A stretch of DNA of 64,000 bases from Chryseobacterium flavum (GCF_003385595.1 NZ_QNUE01000009.1:62001-126000); one strand, 5' to 3'. Numbered from the stretch's first letter, positions 47,712 to 56,003 are shown. Numbers and translations: made by a program. Notes: generated by a model not told the origin, from the sequence alone.

Positions 47712-47954
47712 TTAATCACAGAAAAAGCTGTCTCCACTCCATGCATTTTCCAGCATTTCCATTACAGTCTTTCCGCAGGCCCATCCTTTAATTCCACAGC
47801 TGTAGGTCACCGGGACACATGCATATGCAGCGGCTGACCGGCCGGTTTCTTTCTTTACCTCTGATTTTTTTTCTGCACTTCCCTGTGCTGCAGCGCTTTT
47901 TGCGCTCATTAATCCGGCAGTACAAAATGCTGCCAATACAATAATTTTTTTCAT
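47712..47954 (-). CDS. Small secreted Cys-containing protein (80 residues)
   Basis: A signal peptide (MKKIIVLAAFCTAGLMSAKS, probably cut after SAAAQ) is followed by a charged linker (KKSEVKKETG) and a short C-terminal part with four Cys: ACVPVTYSCGIKGWACGKT and the end FFCD. Two disulfides could form. It is followed by a GLPGLI gene after a hairpin. It resembles a small secreted peptide or bacteriocin-like product in layout, but has no double-Gly leader and no recognised family. Confidence 0.7.
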   Translation of the reverse strand: MKKIIVLAAFCTAGLMSAKSAAAQGSAEKKSEVKKETGRSAAAYACVPVTYSCGIKGWACGKTVMEMLENAWSGDSFFCD

Positions 47955-48070
47955 GATTTTTAAAATTTAAAATTAATTCTGTGACGACGTCTGATCACAA
48001 GTTTACAAATTGTTAAGTATTCACTATTGTGGGAATCCGTTTTTTAATTCCCTTTTTTACGGTATCTTTC

Positions 48071-48643
48071 TCAGGCAGTGGTCAATATTTTTTCCACCCG
48101 TCTTTCAAGGATAAGGTGTGCTGCATCCAGCATTTTAGTCAGGTGCATGTACGGACCTATCATATTGCTTTCCGGCACGCGGTCATAGATTCCCATGGAG
48201 AAATAGACTACGCCGGACATAAAACAGTCGAACTCCTCTACGCTGTATTCTTTGAATGCTTTTTTGAATACCTGCAGGGGATTCCGGTACTCTTTCTCCG
48301 AAAGCAGACCGGGAAGCCATGGAACGGCATTTTCCGGCCGGATATTGAAGTCCTGTTTCTTTTCCCTGATGCTGATGAGATACCCGGCACGCACAAATGA
48401 CCGCATCGCCTGGTGAAACTGAAAGAGGACGGAAGGATCTTCTTTGATCCAGCGGTCACTTTTTACGGCGTAATGTGTCAGCCCGTTTAGTTTCTCTTTG
48501 GATCCGGCCAGGTCATTGAACCGGAAAAAGGTTTCCATCAGCTTTACCCCGGAGTATTTCTTAGAATCTGCTCCAAACCGGGTTTCAAAATCTGTCCTGT
48601 TCCTTTTCCGGAACCTGTATTTCAGGAATACGTTTCTTCTCAT
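48071..48643 (-). CDS. Unknown helical protein B (paralogue of 8784-9323)
   Basis: A 190-residue protein, well over half identical by eye to the protein at 8784-9323 in shared blocks: LMETFFRFNDL, FHQAMRSFVRAGYL, LLSEKEYRNPLQVFKKAFKE, YFMSGVVYFSMGIYD and KMLDAAHLILERR. The N-terminus is longer and basic (MRRNVFLKYRFRKRNRTDFE). It lies about 200 nt downstream of structured RNA copy B, compared with about 90 nt in copy A; the extra DNA is not conserved. No known domain is recognised. The pair of paralogues with paired RNAs and HTH genes shows that the three parts move or duplicate together. A regulatory or RNA-binding task is possible, unproven. Confidence 0.75.
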   Translation of the reverse strand: MRRNVFLKYRFRKRNRTDFETRFGADSKKYSGVKLMETFFRFNDLAGSKEKLNGLTHYAVKSDRWIKEDPSVLFQFHQAMRSFVRAGYLISIREKKQDFNIRPENAVPWLPGLLSEKEYRNPLQVFKKAFKEYSVEEFDCFMSGVVYFSMGIYDRVPESNMIGPYMHLTKMLDAAHLILERRVEKILTTA

Positions 48644-48840
48644 AATTTGGTTTTATTTTGATTGGGCATAGCTCTGATGTACCAAGAATGTTACATCCTG
48701 GCATAAGCTGGGCCTGATCTGGTTTTGTTGATTGTTTCTTTTGTTTTCTGCTATACTCTTTTACTGACCGTAAGAAGGAAGTCCTGCCAATGCCGGAACC
48801 TCCTGCGCATACAAGTTAAAAAAGTATAGATGTATTTGTG
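48644..48840. other. Non-conserved leader part between RNA copy B and its gene
   Basis: This stretch of about 200 nt has no equivalent in copy A and no gene was recognised in it. Confidence 0.45.
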
Positions 48841-49148
48841 TTCCCGCGAAAGCTTTGAAGCCGCAATAGGTTGTACACCCTATTGTACCGTACGTGATAC
48901 TTATAGTAAAGCGGGCTTAGAAGATGAATGTAGAAAACAGAACAGCATAGAAATAAAACGGCATGGGACTCTACATTATCTAAACTGAGGTACTGGTATA
49001 CCGCGCAACAGATAAGAGAGCCCACGCCTAGGTCGTGAGCTTCCTGCTTATCCTCTCGTTGCTTTAAATTACCAGTTTTCAGTTTGAGATTCTAAGCAAT
49101 AGCTTCTATTATTCTTTGAAGTATCGCAAAGCTACTTTATTGTAGCTT
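48841..49148 (-). ncRNA. Structured leader RNA, copy B
   Basis: Homologous to 9411-9727. Identical in 73 nt at the 5' end (49087-49159 with 9665-9737, including part of the -7 box) and in the 47-nt core around GATAAG...CTTATC. Stems (plus coordinates): 49129-49135 with 49142-49148; 48992-48998 ACTGGTA with 49070-49076; 49005-49009 GCAAC with 49058-49062 GTTGC; 49011-49016 GATAAG with 49047-49052; and 48864-48870 CAATAGG with 48879-48885 CCTATTG around the same TTGTACAC loop. The GCAAC/GTTGC stem replaces CACAC/GTGTG of copy A, and CAATAGG/CCTATTG replaces CAATGGA/TCCATTG, all with pairing kept. Single-base indels relative to copy A break every reading frame. This supports RNA, not protein. 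Confidence 0.7.
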
Positions 49149-49154
49149 ATTTTA

Positions 49155-49162
49155 CAAATATA
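49155..49162 (-). promoter_or_regulatory. -7 box of structured RNA copy B
   Basis: TATATTTG on the minus strand at the same place as in copy A. The -33 region is not conserved and has no clear TTG. Confidence 0.6.
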
Positions 49163-49229
49163 GTAAAAATCCTTTTAATTCGGATTTCGGTCCGAGTTTT
49201 TTTTGATAATAAGTAATTTATTTGTTTCT

Positions 49230-49451
49230 ATGACGGAAGCAAATAGAAAAATTGTTGAATTTATAAGGGATGAATGGGTTATCCCCTTAGACAATAATAG
49301 TAAATTTGCTGTAGATCATAATGTAGATGAAAAAACAGTCCGAAGAATAAGAGATGATGAAAATTATCAAATTTCTCTTCTTACCATCATGCGAATTTGT
49401 CATGCTAAGAACTTAACTCTTGCTAGTTTTTTTAAAATGGTTGGAATATAA
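49230..49451 (+). CDS. Small HTH protein B
   Basis: A 73-residue protein starting at ATG 49230 (MTEANRKIVEFI). The frame is open to a TTG at 49203, but the ATG is better. It is an XRE-like HTH: NSKFAVDHNVDEKTVRRIRD, then SLLTIMRICHAKNLTLASFF. It shares with HTH protein A its size, its divergent position beside the structured RNA, and the C-terminal pattern TI-x-R-x-C-x(5)-L-x-x-FF. Sequence identity outside this pattern is low. It may control the RNA promoter 70 nt away. Confidence 0.75.
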   Translation: MTEANRKIVEFIRDEWVIPLDNNSKFAVDHNVDEKTVRRIRDDENYQISLLTIMRICHAKNLTLASFFKMVGI

Positions 49452-49744
49452 ATATTCAAATCTGTTGTACAAATCCTTTCATGGTCTTGACATTATAAAT
49501 TAAATATTCTCGAAAAACAATATTATCTAAAAGTTTTTTGACAAAATGTTATTTCTTCCCATTAATATACCAAATAGAGAAATTTGCTTTTTTGATTGCA
49601 TTTCAATTAAATAATTGAATCTTGTGTTTACTCACGTTTTTCTTTTTCTTCTTGGTCTTTTATGGTTTGTAAAAATGATAAAAAACATTACATTATTAAG
49701 GATTTTTAAATTCTTTTAGTTGATATAATGCTAACTATTTGGTC
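49452..49744. other. Gene-free stretch with a small coding remnant
   Basis: No intact gene. On the minus strand a short open piece (about 49628-49684) ends FLSFLQTIKDQEEKEKRE then stop, which looks like the tail of a lost gene. The rest is AT-rich. Confidence 0.35.
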
Positions 49745-50098
49745 TCAATAATTATTAATTACTTTCTCAATATCAGTGATCATAAATCTTAGCATATTCC
49801 AATTTTTTAGTTTTGTATCTTTATTATAAACATCTTTTCTGATACTTAATAGAAATTTGGCAAATTTTTTCATCGTCTCATTTGGATTTTCTGATGCTTC
49901 ACCTTTATAAAAACCTTGCATCATTTCATTATATGCATTTACCATTGTTATCTTTTCTAAATGAGAAAAATTACCAAAATTAATAAGATTTATATTTTTT
50001 GTGATAAATGGACTAATTATAAAAATCTTTTTTGCTGATTTAAAAATTTCATTTAGATATTTTAAATGATTATCCCTAGTTAAATTATTTATTATCAT
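49745..50098 (-). CDS. PLD-like N-terminus joined to an unknown helical domain
   Basis: A 117-residue protein. Residues 10-50 look like the start of a phospholipase-D-like nuclease module (YLNEIFKSAKKIFIISPFIT), but the HKD catalytic motifs that should follow are missing. From about residue 53 (NAYNEMMQGFYKGE, then FLLSIRKDVYNKDTKLKNWN) it has a different, helical C-terminal domain. This is best read as a deletion fusion of a PLD-like gene with another accessory gene. It is 27 nt downstream of the HEPN gene and cotranscribed with it. No nuclease activity is expected. Confidence 0.5.
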   Translation of the reverse strand: MIINNLTRDNHLKYLNEIFKSAKKIFIISPFITKNINLINFGNFSHLEKITMVNAYNEMMQGFYKGEASENPNETMKKFAKFLLSIRKDVYNKDTKLKNWNMLRFMITDIEKVINNY

Positions 50099-50125
50099 GC
50101 AGGATTTTATAGAGTTTACAAAATT

Positions 50126-50652
50126 TTAAATATCATTTTTGAAATTTTCCTTTACAGTATCATTTAGGCTTAACCATTCCTGTAACACAACAATTACGCT
50201 TTTTAATAAAATGTAATTCCGAGATTCATCCTCTTTGTAATTACCGTTAAATTTTCCACCGTGAAATAAATTATTTCTGACATCTCTAATTGATAAAGAA
50301 AGTTTATTAATAAGTGGTTGGTTTATATCACGAACTCTAGGTTTCCATTCAAGGTTTCCATCTGAGAATATTTGTATTTTAGGTGGATTATTTTTTAGAT
50401 AATTTACAGCTTCTTCCAATATTTGATTTTTAAAGGGGTTGAAATTTTCTCTTATTGATATTATAAACCCATCCCAATCAGGCTGAAGTTTAGTTTCCGA
50501 CCTATTATGATAACCAGATTCTTTTAATGCACATTCAAACCTAGAGAAAATTAAAAAAAATTATAAATCAGATGTTGACCGTTCTTATCATAAGTATTGT
50601 TAACTTTTTCCAAAAAAATTTCAGTTATAGTTGGTTTAGCTTTTTCATTCAT
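50126..50652 (-). pseudogene. HEPN-domain protein, frame broken at a T8 homopolymer
   Basis: Reads from ATG 50652 (MNEKAKPTITEIFLEKVNNT) to a stop just after LIYNFF. One extra base in the A8/T8 run at 50553-50560 would fuse it to the open frame LIFSRFECALKESGYHN, DWDGFIISIRENFN, LKNNPPKIQIF and RDVRNNLFHGGKF, ending at 50126. The joined protein of about 175 residues would have the HEPN ribonuclease motif R-x4-H (RNNLFH). HEPN proteins are common toxins in abortive infection and toxin-antitoxin systems. The frameshift may be a real mutation, a phase-variable switch, ribosomal slippage or a sequencing error. It lies upstream of the PLD-like ORF and downstream of the RusA-like gene. Confidence 0.65.
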
Positions 50653-50671
50653 AAGTTATTAGAATTAAAGT

Positions 50672-51433
50672 TTATAAATTAATGTTCTTTAATGTGTTTA
50701 AAATACTAGAAATGTCAACATTTTTTTTATTACAAATTTCTTCAAAAGCTGTACTGGTCAAAATTCGATTTTTATCGAATCCTACAAGTCTCGTTCTGTG
50801 AAATTCATATTCAGAATAAATTAAAAGTCTTTCTAAATTAGCATTAGCATTTTTTTTAAACGAATCACTTAAATTTTTTTTAGCTTTCATGGTTCCAATG
50901 AAGAATTTCATTATTTGCAATTGATGCTCATTATCTAAATCAATATTCAAAGGCATGTATACGGCTAATCCAGTTTGAATAAAACATAAGTTTTCCTTCA
51001 TTATTGAATAGTCATTATTGAAATTTATTATGATTTTGACTGTGTTTCCTTCGATAGTTCCATTTTTTGAAGTCCACGTTGAATGGAAAGAATTAATTTG
51101 AGAATCATCAATTAAAACCCCAGAATGCCCAGTCAAGGAATCTAAAAGAGGTTTGGTAATATTATCTAAATCTCCAATTTTATCAGTTTCTTGTTTTTCT
51201 ACTGCATCAATAAACCAATGTATTTCAACTTGTACTTTACCTAAAATTAGCCATTTGAAATTTCTTAACTCATTTCGTATATCTTGTATAAGTATGTCTT
51301 GGGTTTGTTTTTTTGACTGAGCAGTAATGATTCTTTTAAAATTGAAATCGATCTCTATTGAACTATCTGCAAATTCTTCAATTAAGTAAGGAGATTCGAA
51401 GTTGCAATTCTTATTTACAATTTTAACATTCAT
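50672..51433 (-). CDS. RusA-like Holliday-junction resolvase
   Basis: A 253-residue protein. The central block carries the RusA signature: GDLDNITKPLLDSL, then GVLIDDSQINSFHSTW, in which the Asp residues coordinate magnesium in RusA. Residues before it (ILGKVQVEIHWFIDAVEKQE) fit the strand of the fold. RusA cuts four-way DNA junctions, and phage and prophage genomes often carry it. The protein is about twice the size of RusA, and the last about 110 residues are helical and unknown. It starts 3 nt after the GajB-like stop, so it is in the Gabija-like operon. It may process DNA made by the helicase-nuclease pair. This is an unusual neighbour. Confidence 0.7.
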   Translation of the reverse strand: MNVKIVNKNCNFESPYLIEEFADSSIEIDFNFKRIITAQSKKQTQDILIQDIRNELRNFKWLILGKVQVEIHWFIDAVEKQETDKIGDLDNITKPLLDSLTGHSGVLIDDSQINSFHSTWTSKNGTIEGNTVKIIINFNNDYSIMKENLCFIQTGLAVYMPLNIDLDNEHQLQIMKFFIGTMKAKKNLSDSFKKNANANLERLLIYSEYEFHRTRLVGFDKNRILTSTAFEEICNKKNVDISSILNTLKNINL

Positions 51434-51436
51434 AAT

Positions 51437-52609
51437 TTATATCAATTTATAATGTTTAATTTGATTTCCTTCAGTTTCAATATTATTTACGATAGCAACA
51501 CTATATCTTGCTCGAGTTAAAGCTACATAAAGCTTAGACCTGCTTGTTTCTGCTAACTCTGATTTATTATCCACAAGCCATGCTAAAAATGGTTGGGTAG
51601 GATAAATTAATACTCTATCAAAAGATAATCCCTTAGATTCTCCGAAGTTCATGACTTTGAAATTTTCATTAACAAGTTTTCTTTTATTATCTCTTAATTG
51701 CATAGGATTGAAATTTAATAAATAGTTTTCAACATCTTTTTCCTTAATAAAAAAAACACCATCATGTCCAGTAATAATTTCATTTCCAGACTCTGTTCTT
51801 TGAAATTTTGGAAATAAGTCATTTGATAGGTCGCAAATTGCTTTATTACATCTGTAATTTATTAATAATGATTTTTTATCAGTATTAATTTTCATTGTTT
51901 GATCTTGGAAGAAATGAACAATACTCGACTTTGTAAACTGTTTATTTTTTGCAGAAATGTTAGTAACATAAGTGCCTTGCCTAGGATCACCAACCATTAA
52001 TATTTGAGATGAACTATTAAAAAGTAGTTTGAGCAATTCTAAATCGTAACCAGCCAAATCTTGAACTTCGTCGATGAATATATGAGAATAAATCTTAGAG
52101 ATTCTATTTATTAATTTCCCTTTAGACTTTTCATTGCTTCGTATAACAAACTTTGAAAGTTTATCAGAATAAATTTTAGTTGATTTTGAAAAATAATGCT
52201 GTTCAAAATTTTTTTCCTCTGAAAAATATATAGGCTTTTTACATTTGGTACATTCTTCTTTTACGATGTTTTCCTTCTTACACTTTTCACAAGGACTTGA
52301 ATATGCTTTCAACCCAGATTTACCATTTACTAATATAAGTCCATTAATTTTTTTTTCAAATAGTGCCCCTTGGTAAGGTTTTACACCATGTTTTAATAAA
52401 AAAGAGAACCAAGTTTGGACAGTTATATTTTCTGGAATGCATTTGTTCTTTGTCACAAATTTTCTTTTTATTTCTGACTCATTAGCTTGTGTGAAAGTTG
52501 TAATTAAAACCTTTTCTTTTTTTTGTTTAATCGCCTCATCTATTAGAAAGGTTGTTTTACCAGAACCTGCAGCAGCTATAATTAGTTTATTTTTTTGTTG
52601 TAATTGCAT
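51437..52609 (-). CDS. gajB: UvrD-like helicase, GajB-like
   Basis: A 390-residue superfamily 1 helicase. Motifs: Walker A IIAAAGSGKTT; Walker B in IFIDEVQDLAG; GDPRQGTY; the YRCNKAICDLSNDLF block; and motif VI KLYVALTRARYSVAIV. A zinc-ribbon-like insert with paired Cys (CEKCKKEN, ECTKCKKPIYF) occurs at about 105-130. Fusion of this size with an OLD-family ATPase-nuclease defines the Gabija anti-phage system, where GajB senses or unwinds DNA ends and GajA cuts. The length is at the short end. The start overlaps the GajA-like gene by 23 nt, so expression is coupled. The Gabija assignment is by motif and gene order. Confidence 0.78.
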   Translation of the reverse strand: MQLQQKNKLIIAAAGSGKTTFLIDEAIKQKKEKVLITTFTQANESEIKRKFVTKNKCIPENITVQTWFSFLLKHGVKPYQGALFEKKINGLILVNGKSGLKAYSSPCEKCKKENIVKEECTKCKKPIYFSEEKNFEQHYFSKSTKIYSDKLSKFVIRSNEKSKGKLINRISKIYSHIFIDEVQDLAGYDLELLKLLFNSSSQILMVGDPRQGTYVTNISAKNKQFTKSSIVHFFQDQTMKINTDKKSLLINYRCNKAICDLSNDLFPKFQRTESGNEIITGHDGVFFIKEKDVENYLLNFNPMQLRDNKRKLVNENFKVMNFGESKGLSFDRVLIYPTQPFLAWLVDNKSELAETSRSKLYVALTRARYSVAIVNNIETEGNQIKHYKLI

Positions 52610-54242
52610 CTAAAATATATTGAGGATAATTTAATTCATCATGCGTTTCAAATATTTTTAATGCACATTCAGTTTTATTACTTTTCATATAAATATGCAT
52701 TTCATCATCTGTCTTAAAGTCTTTTTCGAAAATCTTATTCAATTTTTTAAGATTATTGACTTTTAAAAATTTAGGTTCTAAGGTATTATAATTAAAATTT
52801 TTATCTCCTATTTTCAAATTTCCACTATCTATTACACTGTCAAAACAAATTTCAATCCCGTCTTTAGCTTTATCACCTAAATACGCCTTATACTTTTTAT
52901 TTAATGCATTAACGTTACCATCATTATCAGTAACTACTGAAACTTTAATTCCTAGTTTTTCTGCAATCTCTAAAAATCTTAGAAAGGAAGTTCCCACTGA
53001 AATTACATCTACAGCAGATTCAATTGGAAGTTTTCCATTATTATTTACCATAAATGCTTTCTGTACGACTAATTCATCTGAATCCCCCTCAACTAATATG
53101 GCTTTTTTACAAAGAATTAATCGTAATGTATCATACCCAGATAATTTCTCGAAAAAAAGTTTTGTATCTGATGAAAGATCATTTAATCTTAAAGTCTTTT
53201 TATTGTTAAGTAATATTAAGTGCTCAAGCCCTAATTTATTTGCAACAAAACTACTATGAGTAGAAATTAAAATCTGTTTATCTTCATTATCGTTTTTTAT
53301 CTCATTGATTAACTGATTTAATTTTGAATAGGATAAATGATTCTCGGGTTCTTCTAGTAATATTATATTTGCTTCTTTTGCTTTTTTATGACCTAAAGCA
53401 AGCTTTGTTTTTACTAAACATTGTTCACCTTTGCCAATATAATGAAAGGGAATGTTCTCTAAATAGGTAACTAGACTGTTTTCCCATGCATTCTTAGATG
53501 ATAGTTCTACGGATAGTTCTACTTTTTTATCTGAAATTTTAGACACCGTTCTTATCTTCTCATTTATTTTTTTGATGGCTTCTGTACCCATGAAAAATTC
53601 CTTCATTTGCCTATGAGCTTGAGAAATTTCTACAACTTCATTTGAACTCAAAAATTCTTTTATAATTCTTGAGATGTAAATATCCGAGCCATTTTGAAAC
53701 TTGTTACTGGCCGAGTCTATAAGAGCAGATTTTATAGGAATAGACCTAGTTGTTATTCCTTCGTCACGAGAAAAGGTTGACCATAGGATGTTATAATATT
53801 CAATTGGTAATGTTTTAATTCCTCCAATCTTTACAAGTTCTTCATATTCGTTTTGAAATTTATTATCAAAGCAAATTTTTAGTGAAAAACCGCTTGCTTT
53901 ATTTGGCTTTTCTCCATGATAATCTCCCTCAAATTCTGCAATATCATCTCCTTCAATAAAAATTTCAATTACTACCTCTGGTAAGCTTTGTGCAGTGTTT
54001 CCCTCTTCTAAGCTATTGATATATTCTTCTACGACTTCATTATTAAAAATATATTGGGATAATTCGTTTTTTAAATACTTACCATTGTATAAGCCTGTTA
54101 GAGCAAGATGAATAGCTTCAATAATTGTAGATTTACCAGCCTCATTATTACCAACTAGTATATTAATCCCTTTATTTAATATTATATGAAATTCCCCTTT
54201 GAAACTTTTAAAATTTTCAATATATACTTTTCTTATGTGCAT
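52587..54242 (-). CDS. gajA: OLD-family ATPase with TOPRIM nuclease, GajA-like
   Basis: A 551-residue protein. The N-terminal ATPase has Walker A GNNEAGKST (about residues 32-40), the late NIILLEEPENHLSYSKLN Walker B/signature region, and ISTHSSFVANKL with the H-loop. From about 380 a TOPRIM domain follows: AILVEGDSDELVVQKAF holds the catalytic Glu, and SVVTDNDGNVNALN the Asp pair. GajA of Gabija cuts DNA when nucleotide levels drop during phage infection. The next gene is a UvrD-like helicase, as in Gabija. It is the first gene of a minus-strand operon on an AT-rich island. Confidence 0.82.
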   Translation of the reverse strand: MHIRKVYIENFKSFKGEFHIILNKGINILVGNNEAGKSTIIEAIHLALTGLYNGKYLKNELSQYIFNNEVVEEYINSLEEGNTAQSLPEVVIEIFIEGDDIAEFEGDYHGEKPNKASGFSLKICFDNKFQNEYEELVKIGGIKTLPIEYYNILWSTFSRDEGITTRSIPIKSALIDSASNKFQNGSDIYISRIIKEFLSSNEVVEISQAHRQMKEFFMGTEAIKKINEKIRTVSKISDKKVELSVELSSKNAWENSLVTYLENIPFHYIGKGEQCLVKTKLALGHKKAKEANIILLEEPENHLSYSKLNQLINEIKNDNEDKQILISTHSSFVANKLGLEHLILLNNKKTLRLNDLSSDTKLFFEKLSGYDTLRLILCKKAILVEGDSDELVVQKAFMVNNNGKLPIESAVDVISVGTSFLRFLEIAEKLGIKVSVVTDNDGNVNALNKKYKAYLGDKAKDGIEICFDSVIDSGNLKIGDKNFNYNTLEPKFLKVNNLKKLNKIFEKDFKTDDEMHIYMKSNKTECALKIFETHDELNYPQYILDAITTKK

Positions 54243-54504
54243 TTTTTCTCAATTGTTAATTTAAATTTTTTGGTTATTGTTTAGTTGAAATCAAATTTAC
54301 AAACTTTTTTAACTTTTATCATTATCATCTATATTCGTATTACAATATCATTAAAATTTGTGACTTGGCTATCCGTATTTTTACTATATTTTATTACATA
54401 AATAGATCACATTATTCAAAGATTTTGTATAACAACCTAACAAAAAAAGCCTTGACCAGTTGTTCAAGACTTAATTATTTTGAAAAAAATATACTCATTA
54501 GTTT
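54243..54504. other. Promoter region of the Gabija-like operon
   Basis: AT-rich and without a gene. No convincing TAnnTTTG box could be placed close to the GajA-like start. Confidence 0.35.
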
Positions 54505-54633
54505 TTAGAAATAGCCAACCCACATGTAGCCCTCAAAATAGCCTGATTGGACTTTATAAGTGCTGTCATTATACTTTTCGATAACAATTACTTTATTATT
54601 AATTGCATATCCAGTTTGTTTGCCATTCTCAGG
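54505..54633 (-). pseudogene. C-terminal fragment of a lost protein
   Basis: Minus-strand frame reading NGKQTGYAINNKVIVIEKYN, then YKVQSGYFEGYMWVGYF and a stop. It has no start. The composition differs from the AT-rich island beside it. It looks like a scar at the right edge of the island. Confidence 0.45.
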
Positions 54634-54651
54634 GTTTAGACAGCAGCGTTA

Positions 54652-54855
54652 ATTTATAATGCCGAGTACAGGAACCATCCTTACCTTGGCAAACGTGATG
54701 CTATAATACGTACCGTTACCCGCAACCAAGGATATGGTTTCGGGCATGTGAAGCGGGGACACAACCAGGTTGCTGCGGAGACCACAATCACACTCATGAT
54801 AAAACAGATTGTACAGGAAATTATTGATGGTATATGCACAAGTTCTTCCGTGTAG
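54652..54855 (+). pseudogene. Fragment of a lost gene, GC-richer
   Basis: Plus-strand frame with YNAEYRNHPYLGKRDAIIRT, VTRNQGYGFGHVKRGHNQVA and LMIKQIVQEIIDG before TAG. No start codon or start of a domain is seen. The source family is not recognised. It is on the opposite strand to its neighbours and is probably left over from an exchange at the island border. Confidence 0.4.
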
Positions 54856-54889
54856 TTACCAGTATGATCAGTGGTTGGGGAAGGATACC

Positions 54890-55375
54890 CTAGGTGAGCT
54901 TATAAATAATTTCGGTGATCTCTTCTTTTCGGGCATTTGCATATCCGGAATCTGAACCTACGACTTCAAAGCCATTTTTTTCCAACACCCTTTGTGAACC
55001 ATAATTATCAAATGCTACCCTTCCGAATAACGGCCTGGTTTTTTCTAAATGCAGGAATTCCTGTAAGGCCTTTGTTCCTATGCCCCTACCCCAAAAACCT
55101 TTATCCAGCCAATAGGTAATCTCCGCATCACCTTCCAGAATGAATTTTGCAATGCTTCCCACAATAACATCATCTGCCAGAATAGTCTGATTATTGATCG
55201 TAGGGTCTGCCAGCAATTTTTTGAATTTGGTGAAGTAGGCAGTTTTGTCTGTTGAGTCTTTCGAGGTAAATGCAGCCAGATGATTAGCCTCAGGATCAAG
55301 CTGAAACTGAAATAAAAGTTCCAGATCAGTCTCCCCGGTGGGTCTGAGTTTAATCTCAGGGATATTATTTTTCAT
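54890..55375 (-). CDS. GNAT family N-acetyltransferase
   Basis: A 161-residue acetyltransferase of the RimJ/RimL type, which moves an acetyl group from acetyl-CoA to an amine. Visible features are LRPTGETDLELLFQFQLDPE at the N-terminus, EITYWLDKGFWGRGIGTKAL (the acetyl-CoA loop R-G-x-G-T), and RVLEKNGFEVVGSD. The frame is open to a TTG at 55432, but the ATG at 55375 (MKNNIPEIKL) is correct because a -7 box lies at 55398-55405. It is a single gene. The substrate is unknown. Confidence 0.9.
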   Translation of the reverse strand: MKNNIPEIKLRPTGETDLELLFQFQLDPEANHLAAFTSKDSTDKTAYFTKFKKLLADPTINNQTILADDVIVGSIAKFILEGDAEITYWLDKGFWGRGIGTKALQEFLHLEKTRPLFGRVAFDNYGSQRVLEKNGFEVVGSDSGYANARKEEITEIIYKLT

Positions 55376-55397
55376 TTTTTTATTTTGTTGGCTGCTA

Positions 55398-55405
55398 CAA
55401 ATATA
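55398..55405 (-). promoter_or_regulatory. -7 box of the acetyltransferase gene
   Basis: TATATTTG on the minus strand, 22 nt upstream of the ATG at 55375, which rules out the longer TTG start. A TTG lies 24 nt farther up. Confidence 0.55.
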
Positions 55406-55547
55406 GTTATAATCTGATTGGATATTCTTCAATAAACCACATGATATAATTGCGTGGCAGCGAAGGATATTTTACAGGATATAGTCCAGATCTTTTTCAA
55501 AAAACACTATCTTTCAAAAGAAAATTCCAAATATTCCGTTTAATTCT

Positions 55548-55555
55548 TAAATTTG
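55548..55555 (+). promoter_or_regulatory. -7 box almost at the lipoprotein start codon
   Basis: TAAATTTG fits TAnnTTTG, but its end is only 4 nt from the ATG at 55560. If used, the mRNA would be leaderless or nearly so. The -33 region is not clear. Confidence 0.35.
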
Positions 55556-55559
55556 GCTA

Positions 55560-56003
55560 ATGCGAAAGAATCTTTATTTCACCATTATATTATTTTCCCT
55601 TACCAGTTGCTATACGTACCAGGTAAAAAAACAAGCAGATCCGGCAGCTGACAATAAGCTTGCTAATAACGCTTCTCCGCAAATGAAAAATACAGCAGGA
55701 TCTCAAAACCCAAATGCACAACAGGCTCCTGTTCCTGTCAATATCCAGGAAAAACTGTCACCCAATAAAAATGTAAAAATTGATGTTGACGGCAAGAGCT
55801 ATAAAATAATCGTTGACCGTTGGGAAAGTGACAGCCTGGTTGCACACCCTGTTCATCAGCCTAAAAAGATCCTGAAATTCCATAAAAACCAGATCAATGG
55901 CGAGAGAATTGCAGAAAAACGCTTCTCACAACCCATCGCTGATATTATTACGGTTGCTGCTTATGCCGGAATTGCTGCGACAGTGTGGTTCCTTCTCCGT
56001 TAA
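55560..56003 (+). CDS. Lipoprotein with C-terminal membrane helix
   Basis: A 147-residue protein. The N-terminus is a lipoprotein signal (FTIILFSLTSCYTY, Cys17). A Pro/Asn/Gln-rich linker follows (NNASPQMKNTAGSQNPNAQQ), then a beta-rich core (NVKIDVDGKSYKIIVDRWES) and a C-terminal membrane helix (ADIITVAAYAGIAATVWFLL). Having both a lipid anchor and a final helix is unusual and suggests that it bridges two membrane sites or inserts as a small channel-like peptide. No family was recognised. It is a single gene. Confidence 0.7.
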   Translation: MRKNLYFTIILFSLTSCYTYQVKKQADPAADNKLANNASPQMKNTAGSQNPNAQQAPVPVNIQEKLSPNKNVKIDVDGKSYKIIVDRWESDSLVAHPVHQPKKILKFHKNQINGERIAEKRFSQPIADIITVAAYAGIAATVWFLLR

